Shown here: one piece after another, positions 57,691 through 64,000 of the stretch
How the letters are laid out: each line of letters opens with the position of its first letter
Numbering within the stretch: position 1 is the first letter of the stretch
NCBI RefSeq assembly: GCF_009829325.1
Contig: NZ_VUOS01000020.1
Location: 124,001 to 188,000 of the forward strand
Direction of reading: 5' to 3'
Length of the DNA stretch: 64,000 bases
Origin: Nocardia sp. CY41
GTDB lineage: Bacteria > Actinomycetota > Actinomycetes > Mycobacteriales > Mycobacteriaceae
The notes under the pieces: generated by a model
Database searches by the model: none
The model's input: only the letters and a program-made list of their open reading frames with translations
What the model was told of the DNA's origin: nothing
Translations under genes and position numbers: made by a program

Positions 57691-59877
57691 ATGGCCCCGA
57701 TCACGCAATCGCGCAATCTGCTGCGGACCTGCCCGCTCTGTGAGGCGGTCTGCGGCCTGGACATCACCCTGGACGCCGACGACCATGTGACCTCGGTCCG
57801 CGGCGACCGCAGCGACCCTTTCAGCAAGGGCTTCATCTGCCCTAAAGGAGCCAGCTTCGGCCACCTCGACGAGGATCCGGACCGGGTGACCGAACCGCTG
57901 ATCCGCGATCGTGCGACCGGCACCTGGCGCACCGCGAGCTGGGACGAAGCCTTCGATTACATCGCCGAGCGGTTTCCCGCCGTCGTGGCCGAGCACGGGA
58001 ATCAATCGGCCGCCGCTTACTTGGGCAACCCCAACGCGCACACCGTGGCGGGCGCCCTGTACGTGCCGATGTTGCTGCGAGCGTTGGGCACCAAGAACAT
58101 CTACTCGGCCAGCACCGCGGATCAGATGCCCAAGCAGGTGGCCAGTGGGCTGATGTTCGGCGATCCGCTGACCGTGCCGGTGCCCGACCTGGACCGCACC
58201 GATTATCTGCTGATGCTGGGGGCCAATCCGCTGGAATCGAACGGTTCGCTGTGCACCGCACCGGATTTCCCGGGCAGGCTGAAGGCGCTGCGCGGCAGGG
58301 GCGGTCGCTTCGTAGTGGTCGATCCGCGGGTGACCCGCACCGCGAAACTCGCCGACGAGCACCTGTTCATCCGGCCGGGCAGCGACGCATACCTGCTGTT
58401 CGGCATCGTGCACACACTCTTCGCCGAGCAATTGACCGACCTGCGCGTCGAGGTCACCGGACTGGAGGAATTGCGCACGGCCGCCGCGCCGTTCGATCCG
58501 GACACGGTCGCGGCGCGCACCGGCGTACCCGCAGCGACGATCGTGCGGCTCGCCCGGGAACTCGCGGCGGCGCCGACCGCCGTGGTGTACGCCCGCATCG
58601 GCACCTGCACCGCGGAATTCGGCACGATCACGCAGTGGCTGGTCGACGCGATCAACGCGCTGACCGGCAACCTCGATTCCCCCGGCGGCGCGATGTTCGC
58701 CACCGCCGCGGCCGGCGGCATCCCCCGGACCAGGCCGTTCCGTGCCGGGCGCTGGACCAGCCGGGTCCGCGAGCTGCCGGAGGCGATGGGCGAGCTGCCC
58801 GTCGCGACGCTCGCCGACGAGATCGCCACGCCGGGCGAGGGGCAGATCCGCGCCCTGGTGACGGTCGCGGGCAACCCGGTGCTGTCCGCGCCGAGCGGCG
58901 CCCGCCTGGACGAGGCGTTCGCCGAGCTCGACTTCATGGTGAGCGTGGACCGCTACGTGAACGAGACCACCAAGCACGCCGATGTGATCCTGCCTCCCCC
59001 GCGGCCCACCCAGTCCCCGCACTACGATTTCGCGCTGCTGCAATTCGCCGTGCGCAACTACACCCGCTACTCGCGTCCGCTGGTCCCGCTGGGTGACCGG
59101 CCCTCCGAGCCCGCTGTCCTGGCTCGTCTCGCGGCCGCGCTGACCGGCAGGCCGCACGACGGCTCCGACGGGGTCGACCCGCTCACCGCCATGGACGAAC
59201 TCGTCATCGCGGGTCTGCTGCACAAGGCCGGGCTGGCGGAGCGGCGCGGTGATCTGATCGGGGAGAACAGCACCGAGCAGCGCATCGACCTGATGTTGCG
59301 CCTCGGGCCGTACGGCGAATGGAACGGCGGCACGCTCAATCTGCAGATGCTTCTGGACAACCCGCACGGCATCGATCTCGGCCCGTTGCAGCCGCGTCTG
59401 CCCGGCGTGCTGCGCACGGCGAGCGGGCGGGTGGATCTGGCCCCGCAGCCGTTGCTGGACGACGTGGCGCGCATGCGGGCGCGGCTGTCCGACGCCGCAC
59501 CGGAGATCGTGCTGATCGGGCGACGGCAGCTGCGGTCCAACAACAGCTGGATGCACAACATCGCACCGTTGGTGAGCGGATCGAATCGCTGCACCTTGCA
59601 TATCAATCCGACCGATGTGGAGCGGCTCGGCCTCGGCGATCAGGCGGTGGTGAAGTCGGCCGCCGGGACGCTGACGGTCCCGCTGGAGCCGACCGAAGCC
59701 ATCATGCCCGGCGTGGTGAGCCTGCCGCATGGCTGGGGCCACGGCGACAGCGGGCAGACCGTGGCGCGCGCGCACGCGGGCGTCAATGCCAATGTGCTCA
59801 CCGATGATTCGGTGGTCGACGCACCGTCCGGAAACGCCGTGTTCAACGGGGTTCCGGTCACGCTGACCCCGGCCTGA
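57691..59877 (+). CDS. Molybdopterin oxidoreductase with [4Fe-4S] cluster
   Basis: A 728-residue DMSO-reductase-family enzyme. The N-terminal cluster is Cys14, Cys17, Cys21 and Cys50 (TCPLCEAVC and GFICPKG). Moco-binding blocks follow: GTKNIYSASTADQMPKQVAS, LGANPLESNG, VVDPRVTRTAKLADEHLFIRPG, and the C-terminal RSNNSWMHN and NVLTDDSVVDAPSGNAVFNG. No Cys or Sec is seen at the usual Mo-ligand position near GTKN, so the ligand is probably Ser or Asp. The redox substrate is unknown; no partner subunits or Moco genes adjoin. Followed by a T-rich terminator. Confidence 0.88.
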   Translation: MAPITQSRNLLRTCPLCEAVCGLDITLDADDHVTSVRGDRSDPFSKGFICPKGASFGHLDEDPDRVTEPLIRDRATGTWRTASWDEAFDYIAERFPAVVAEHGNQSAAAYLGNPNAHTVAGALYVPMLLRALGTKNIYSASTADQMPKQVASGLMFGDPLTVPVPDLDRTDYLLMLGANPLESNGSLCTAPDFPGRLKALRGRGGRFVVVDPRVTRTAKLADEHLFIRPGSDAYLLFGIVHTLFAEQLTDLRVEVTGLEELRTAAAPFDPDTVAARTGVPAATIVRLARELAAAPTAVVYARIGTCTAEFGTITQWLVDAINALTGNLDSPGGAMFATAAAGGIPRTRPFRAGRWTSRVRELPEAMGELPVATLADEIATPGEGQIRALVTVAGNPVLSAPSGARLDEAFAELDFMVSVDRYVNETTKHADVILPPPRPTQSPHYDFALLQFAVRNYTRYSRPLVPLGDRPSEPAVLARLAAALTGRPHDGSDGVDPLTAMDELVIAGLLHKAGLAERRGDLIGENSTEQRIDLMLRLGPYGEWNGGTLNLQMLLDNPHGIDLGPLQPRLPGVLRTASGRVDLAPQPLLDDVARMRARLSDAAPEIVLIGRRQLRSNNSWMHNIAPLVSGSNRCTLHINPTDVERLGLGDQAVVKSAAGTLTVPLEPTEAIMPGVVSLPHGWGHGDSGQTVARAHAGVNANVLTDDSVVDAPSGNAVFNGVPVTLTPA

Positions 59878-59904
59878 CATCCCTCGAATCGCTCCCGCAA
59901 ATCC

Positions 59905-59940
59905 CGACCGGCCGGAAACAGTTCCGGCCGGTCGGCTTTT
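59905..59940 (+). terminator. Rho-independent terminator after the molybdopterin oxidoreductase
   Basis: A perfect 13-bp stem (CGACCGGCCGGAA / TTCCGGCCGGTCG) with a 4-nt loop is followed by GGCTTTT. Confidence 0.92.
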
Positions 59941-60022
59941 AGCTAATCATCCGAAATGCTTGGTACGCACGGAAATCGGAGCCATTCCAGACCGGGATTT
60001 CGACGTTTAACCGCGCCGTTAT

Positions 60023-60037
60023 CATCTAAAATAGATG
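60023..60037. promoter_or_regulatory. Operator-like inverted repeat upstream of the PNPOx-like gene
   Basis: CATCTA-AAA-TAGATG is a perfect inverted repeat in an unusually A/T-rich stretch about 72 nt upstream of the start; GATGCATC at 60034-60041 overlaps it. It is probably a regulator site or promoter core. Confidence 0.55.
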
Positions 60038-60108
60038 CATCTCGGTGCGACCGAGGTTCAACGTCGAGCCTGGTGGACCCCAGATTCCGGCGACCAGAGG
60101 GGGCGGCG

Positions 60109-60768
60109 ATGCCCGGCACACACAACGGCAGCGAAGGTGAGCGTGAGCTGCAGGAACGGTACGGCACACAGGATCGGGCGCAGCGGTTCTACGACGACCA
60201 GGTGCTCGACCGGCTCAATCCGACCATGATCGAATTCATCGGTCGGATGGATATGGCGTTCATCGCCACAGCCGACAAAAGCGGCGAATGCGACGCGAGT
60301 TTCCGTGCCGGACTGCCCGGTTTCCTGCATGTCATAGACAACCGTACGATCGCCTATCCGGAATATCGTGGCAACGGCGTCATGGCCAGTCTCGGCAATA
60401 TCCTGGAGAACCCGCACGTCGGGATATTGCTCATCGATTTCGTGCGCGACCTCATCGGACTGCACATCAACGGTTCGGCCCGCATCGTCTCCGACCCCGC
60501 TCTCCGCGCCACCGTGACCGACCTGCCCGTCGACCACAAGGGCCGCGCCGCCCAGCGATGGGTGGTGGTCGACGTGGAGGAAGCGTACATCCACTGCCGC
60601 AAGCACATCCCGCATCTCGTCCCGGCCCCGCGCGAACAGCGCGAGTGGGGCACCGACAACGTCCGCGCCAAGGGCGGCGACTACTTCGGAGCCAAGGTGG
60701 AAAAGAGCGAGCTCGCCGACACACCCGAGTGGCTCGGCCTCTTCGCCAGCGAATCCTCCACAACCTGA
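60109..60768 (+). CDS. Pyridoxamine 5'-phosphate oxidase-fold flavoprotein
   Basis: A 219-residue protein: FIGRMDMAFIATADKSGECD, ASFRAGLPGFLHVIDNRTIA, NILENPHVGILLIDFVRDLIGLHING, and VDVEEAYIHCRKHIPHL, all typical of the split-barrel FMN/F420-binding PNPOx family. ATG at 60109 has AGAGGGGG upstream; longer frames lack this. It probably reduces or oxidises a small molecule with FMN or F420. The A/T-rich upstream region suggests tight regulation. Confidence 0.86.
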   Translation: MPGTHNGSEGERELQERYGTQDRAQRFYDDQVLDRLNPTMIEFIGRMDMAFIATADKSGECDASFRAGLPGFLHVIDNRTIAYPEYRGNGVMASLGNILENPHVGILLIDFVRDLIGLHINGSARIVSDPALRATVTDLPVDHKGRAAQRWVVVDVEEAYIHCRKHIPHLVPAPREQREWGTDNVRAKGGDYFGAKVEKSELADTPEWLGLFASESSTT

Positions 60769-60784
60769 GCACCGGCCCGCCGCA

Positions 60785-60840
60785 CGAGTGGCACACCATG
60801 GGACCTCTTCTCGGCAGATGACGCAACCATGCGCCACTGC
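60785..60840. repeat. Palindromic repeat, copy 2
   Basis: This 56-bp element starts with CGAGTGGCACACCA, identical to the other copy's left arm (22039-22094, minus strand). The loop CTCTTCTCGGCAGATGACGC is closely similar. Its stem is kept by different bases: CATGG pairs with CCATG where copy 1 has CACTG with CAGTG. It lies between a plus gene and a convergent minus gene, as copy 1 does. Confidence 0.75.
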
Positions 60841-60842
60841 GA

Positions 60843-61223
60843 TCAGTCTTGGGCGGTGGAGGTTGTGGAGCGGTCGTCCATTGCCGGCGGGGTGGGGTGG
60901 GAGCTCGCGGGCTGGAGGACCAGTCCGGCTACCAGTCCTGCGAGTACGACCACCGGTACCGCGATGACCTTCCAGGACCACCTGCGCTCTCTGCCGACCA
61001 GGTACAACGTCTTGATCGCCCACACCGGCAGGGACACACTCAGCAGAATCCCGCCGATCACCAGGCCGACAAGCTGATCGGGGACGGTCAGATCACCGAA
61101 TGGCGACCATTCGAGATGGACCCACAAGAGCACCGCAACACCGAAGACCGCCCCCGTCAGCGCCGCGCCACCCGGCGCGGTGGCGGTGCGCTGTCCACCC
61201 CTCCGTAATTCCCTCGCGCGCAT
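60843..61223 (-). CDS. Small three-helix membrane protein, unknown
   Basis: A 126-residue protein with an Arg-rich N-terminus and hydrophobic segments at about 21-37, 49-72 and 84-104, ending in a Pro/Ser/Thr/Asp-rich tail. It is convergent with the PNPOx-like gene and separated from it by the palindromic repeat. No family is recognised. Confidence 0.7.
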   Translation of the reverse strand: MRARELRRGGQRTATAPGGAALTGAVFGVAVLLWVHLEWSPFGDLTVPDQLVGLVIGGILLSVSLPVWAIKTLYLVGRERRWSWKVIAVPVVVLAGLVAGLVLQPASSHPTPPAMDDRSTTSTAQD

Positions 61224-61308
61224 GGGATGTATCGATCAGAACCTCCCTCGTGTCCAGAACAATGGGCGTGAACGATGACCGTATCCGGAGCCCTGGCAGA
61301 TTCGCGTG

Positions 61309-62007
61309 TCACCGCCACCGATGCACGGCGGCCAGTCGCCTGACCTCCGCTTCGATCGAGTCCCTGGACGTGACGTCGTGCAACCAGCGATCGACTAGGC
61401 TCGGCAACCGACGCATCGTTGTCGCAGCGGGAGAGTCCTCGTCGTACTCCGCCATCGGGGTGGGCCAGCGTTCGGCTCCCACGATCGGATGCACGAGATC
61501 GTCTGATATCCGGCTGGCGAAGATTGCGGCACGAACCGTGAGAGCAGCCTCTCTCGGGATCGGATTATCGGCGATACGGACCATGAATTCGGTCGCCTGC
61601 GCGGGAAGAACTGGGCGGCCTGGCGCGGATGATGTGGCCAGCCGCGCCAATTCACCGCTTACCGATTTCGGGAGAACTCGTTCTCCCGCCCAGCAGCCCT
61701 CCCGAACGAATCGGCTGTAGAGCATGACGGGAACAGTAAAGCTATCTAACGTTCCGTCATCGAGATGGGCTCCGCTCAACCGGAGCAGCAGTCCATCCAC
61801 GAAGTCGCGTTCGATCGGCGACTGCCTGCGAAAATCGTCCACGACGGTGAGCGGTATATGGCCCGCCATCGCCCACCGCCACACGATCTCTCGATCGGTA
61901 CCGATCACCGCCCACAGCCGATCGATGACCGCCAACAACGAGCTTCCGACTGACGTGATCTCATGAACTCCCCCTTTGGCCGAATTCGGCGCTAGGCCGA
62001 CGCACAT
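61309..62007 (-). CDS. Hypothetical helical protein of lower GC than its neighbours
   Basis: A 232-residue soluble protein, largely helical: LLAVIDRLWAVIGTDREIVW, RQSPIERDFVDGLLLRLSGA, PVMLYSRFVREGCWAGERVL and MRRLPSLVDRWLHDVTSRDS. Codon use is visibly less GC-biased than in the surrounding genes. ATG at 62007 is the most plausible start, although ribosome binding is weak; the frame extends to 62076. No family is recognised. Confidence 0.6.
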   Translation of the reverse strand: MCVGLAPNSAKGGVHEITSVGSSLLAVIDRLWAVIGTDREIVWRWAMAGHIPLTVVDDFRRQSPIERDFVDGLLLRLSGAHLDDGTLDSFTVPVMLYSRFVREGCWAGERVLPKSVSGELARLATSSAPGRPVLPAQATEFMVRIADNPIPREAALTVRAAIFASRISDDLVHPIVGAERWPTPMAEYDEDSPAATTMRRLPSLVDRWLHDVTSRDSIEAEVRRLAAVHRWR

Positions 62008-62239
62008 GCCGGTTGACGCCGCAGGATTGCTGGCTCCAACCGACTGTGTACGAGTGATCCCGGATGGCCAACTCAAAATCTATGACGCGCTCGGCTCCGC
62101 GTCGCTTCCATCAATTCGGGACAGGATCACATTCGGCTGCAATGAGGCAACGCCTGGAGCCGGAGCCAGCTGCGTAGCAGGCTCGTCGTTCCAGAACAAC
62201 TCCCCGCCGCTGCGCGGCAGGGGCGCGGCCGTGCGACGG

Positions 62240-62695
62240 TCAGCGGATCTTGAAGATCACCAAGCGCTGGACGACGAAGTTGATGACGGTGGCCGTGCCC
62301 TGGGCGATGACGAAGGCCAGAGGCTGGCGCCACCACTCGCCGGGGAGGGTGAAGTAGAGCAGGTTGTTGATGCCGACCTGCACCGCGAAGGTCACCGCGT
62401 AGAGCGCGACGACCGCCAGGAAGCGGAGGCGGCTGGGCGCGGCCTGGAAGGTCCAGCGGCGATTGATCAGGTAGGCCGTCGTGGTGCCCGCCACGAAGCC
62501 GATGGACTTGGCGACGCCGACCGGGAGACCGACCAGGTTGAGCAGCAGGCTGTAGAGCCCGTAGTCGACGACGGCCGAGAACCCGCCGGTGAGGGTGAAC
62601 CGGATGATCTGAGTCTTGAGGTCGACCTCGGTGCCGCCTGGCTCGTCGACCAGGGGCAACTCCGCCGGAAGCGGCAGATGGGGTTCGGCTTGCAC
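62240..62695 (-). CDS. GtrA-family membrane protein, Rv3789-like
   Basis: A 151-residue protein with four hydrophobic helices: IIRFTLTGGFSAVVDYGLYS, VAKSIGFVAGTTTAYLINRR then WTFQA, LAVVALYAVTFAVQVGINNL and VIAQGTATVINFVVQR. This is close to mycobacterial Rv3789, encoded beside dprE1, which is thought to recruit or flip arabinan-precursor machinery. GTG at 62695 was chosen; an ATG at 62800 would add 35 residues. It is divergent from dprE1, as expected from the mycobacterial locus. Confidence 0.9.
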   Translation of the reverse strand: MQAEPHLPLPAELPLVDEPGGTEVDLKTQIIRFTLTGGFSAVVDYGLYSLLLNLVGLPVGVAKSIGFVAGTTTAYLINRRWTFQAAPSRLRFLAVVALYAVTFAVQVGINNLLYFTLPGEWWRQPLAFVIAQGTATVINFVVQRLVIFKIR

Positions 62696-62819
62696 GCCGA
62701 CGAGCGTAGCGTCGAAACGGCGAACGCAGTGATTCGGTTCTAAACCGACGAGTTCGTCACTACCCAGGGGTAGAGCGACCCCGCTCCCATCTGTCGTCAT
62801 ACCTGTAGCCTCTATGCCG

Positions 62820-64000
62820 ATGTCCACGAAAGCTCCGACCGCCACCAAGACAACCGGGAACGACAAAGGCGCCGGCGTCGCGAACGACGGCCCGGCCGCG
62901 GGCAGCGCGTTCACTCTTCCGACGCGCACCCGTACGTTGACCGGGTGGGGTCGCACCGCACCCACCTCTTCCGAAGTGCTCTCGACCAGCGATCCCGAAC
63001 TGATCGCCAAGGCAGTCGCCATGGTCGCCGAGGACAACGACGGCAAGCCCGCCCACCTGCGGCGCGGCGTGATCGCCCGCGGCCTCGGCCGCTCCTACGG
63101 CGACCACGCGCAGAACGCGGGCGGCCTGGTCGTCGACATGACCGCGCTGAACAACATCCACCGCATCGACCGCGACACCCGCATCGTGGACGTGGACGGC
63201 GGGGTCAGCCTGGACCAGCTCATGAAGGCCGCGCTGCCGTTCGGGCTCTGGGTCCCGGTGCTGCCCGGCACCCGCCAGGTGACCATCGGCGGCGCGATCG
63301 CCTCCGACATCCACGGCAAGAACCATCACAGCGAGGGCAGCTTCGGCAACCACGTGCGCTCGATCGATCTGCTCACCGCCGACGGGCAGGTGCAGCACAT
63401 CACGCCGAAGCGCAACGCCAAGCTGTTCTGGGCGACCGTCGGCGGCAACGGGCTCACCGGCATCATCCTGCGCGCGACCATCGAGATGGTGCCCACCGAG
63501 ACCGCCTACTTCCTCAACGACGGCGTGAAGACCACGACGCTCGACGAGACCATCGCCGCGCACAGCGACGGCAGCGAGGCGAACTACACCTACTCGAGCG
63601 CCTGGTTCGACGTGATCAGCCCGCTGCCCAAGCTGGGCCGGGCCACGATCACCCGGGGCAGGCTGGCCAAGCTCGACGAGCTGCCCAAGCGGCTGCGCAA
63701 CAAGCCGCTGAAGTTCGACGCGCCGCAGCTGATGACCGTCCCGGACATCTTCCCGAACTGGACGATGAACAAGCTCACGCTGATGTCCATCGGCGAGGCG
63801 TACTACCGGATGGGCGGCAACTACACCGGCAAGGTGCAGAACCTGACGCAGTTCTATCACCCGCTGGACATGATCGCGGAGTGGAACCGCGGCTACGGCT
63901 CCAACGGCTTCCTGCAGTACCAGTTCGTGGTGCCCACCGAGGCGGTGGAGGAGTTCAAGCGGATCATCGTCGACATCCAGGCGTCCGGGCACTATTCGGC
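62820..64000 (+). CDS. dprE1: Decaprenylphosphoryl-beta-D-ribose oxidase subunit DprE1, 3' end cut off by the window
   Basis: 393 codons are present and open at the window end. FAD-binding blocks are visible: RGLGRSYGDHAQNAGG, VDGGVSLDQLMKAALPFGLW, PVLPGTRQVTIGGAIASDIH then GKNHHSEGSFGNHVRS (substrate/FAD region), and FQYQFVVPTEAVEEFK-like residues near the end. DprE1 with DprE2 makes decaprenylphosphoryl-arabinose, the arabinose donor. Compared with M. tuberculosis there is a longer N-terminal extension (about 30 residues). The Cys387 covalently hit by benzothiazinones lies beyond the window. Confidence 0.93.
   Translation, partial: MSTKAPTATKTTGNDKGAGVANDGPAAGSAFTLPTRTRTLTGWGRTAPTSSEVLSTSDPELIAKAVAMVAEDNDGKPAHLRRGVIARGLGRSYGDHAQNAGGLVVDMTALNNIHRIDRDTRIVDVDGGVSLDQLMKAALPFGLWVPVLPGTRQVTIGGAIASDIHGKNHHSEGSFGNHVRSIDLLTADGQVQHITPKRNAKLFWATVGGNGLTGIILRATIEMVPTETAYFLNDGVKTTTLDETIAAHSDGSEANYTYSSAWFDVISPLPKLGRATITRGRLAKLDELPKRLRNKPLKFDAPQLMTVPDIFPNWTMNKLTLMSIGEAYYRMGGNYTGKVQNLTQFYHPLDMIAEWNRGYGSNGFLQYQFVVPTEAVEEFKRIIVDIQASGHYS

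Noticed and set aside
62696..62800. Longer start for the GtrA gene at ATG 62800
   Set aside because: The added residues do not resemble the family N-terminus; GTG 62695 fits the first helix better. It remains possible.
1..64000. CRISPR arrays, insertion sequences, prophage or integrase genes
   Set aside because: No regularly spaced short repeats, transposase, integrase or phage structural genes were seen.

Overview
The window is high-GC actinobacterial DNA from a mycolic-acid organism, most likely Nocardia or a close relative. The evidence is genes for arabinogalactan and mycolate wall building (DprE1, GlfT1, GlfT2, Wzm/Wzt, PpgS/GtrA, RmlA/B/C, a KasA/KasB-type synthase, a FadD32-like ligase, an antigen-85-like esterase), the actinobacterial proteasome activator Bpa, a mycothiol-dependent isomerase, and frequent GTG/TTG starts. 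From memory, the order tadA - tadA-associated gene - tyrA - hisC2 - quinone oxidoreductase - class-V aminotransferase-like gene - bpa - wzt/glfT1/wzm - GtrA - dprE1 follows M. tuberculosis Rv3752c to Rv3790, with accessory genes inserted.

Layout. 0-14.3 kb: end of an MMPL transporter, two tandem micro membrane proteins, an AhpD-like pair, guanine deaminase, an ABM-domain membrane protein, a RibD-like deaminase, tRNA-Ser(CGA), tadA with its partner, tyrA, a glycolipid-binding-type protein, and a heterodimeric ABC exporter. 14.4-22.6 kb: an ABM protein, FadD32-like ligase plus KAS synthase, a 5mC methyltransferase overlapping vsr, and several small enzymes. 23-31 kb: tRNA-Arg(ACG), tRNA-Ser(GCT), hydrolase, hisC2, Ag85-like esterase, Ni/Co transporter, a stand-alone bacterial nitric oxide synthase, an AraC regulator, DUF998 and tRNA-Ser(TGA). 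31-42 kb: MarR, FMN alpha-hydroxyacid oxidase, quinone oxidoreductase, the PLP-lysine-less aminotransferase homologue, bpa, the galactan export/priming operon wzm-wzt-glfT1, rsgA and an SDR. 42-54 kb: glfT2, GtrA, PpgS-like glycosyltransferase, a DUF2142 protein, rmlB, a secreted protein, a hydrolase, rmlA-rmlC and a divergent MFS/MarR pair. 54.8-64 kb: an XRE/DUF5753 regulator, DUF4282 protein, Prim-Pol-like fragment, molybdopterin oxidoreductase, flavin oxidase, GtrA, and dprE1 running off the window end.

Working together: RmlA/B (and C) make dTDP-sugar for the linker; GlfT1 and GlfT2 build the galactan, which Wzm/Wzt export; DprE1 helps make the arabinose donor; PpgS with a GtrA partner decorates arabinogalactan; and Ag85-like, KAS and FadD32-like proteins belong to the mycolate layer. 

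The most unusual features are (i) a dispersed mini-ORF of about 25 codons that sits exactly between ATGA stop/start junctions at wzt/glfT1 and, in tandem 75-bp copies, ahead of the DUF4282 gene, and (ii) a roughly 55-bp palindromic repeat found twice with compensating stem changes. No IS element, prophage or CRISPR array was seen.
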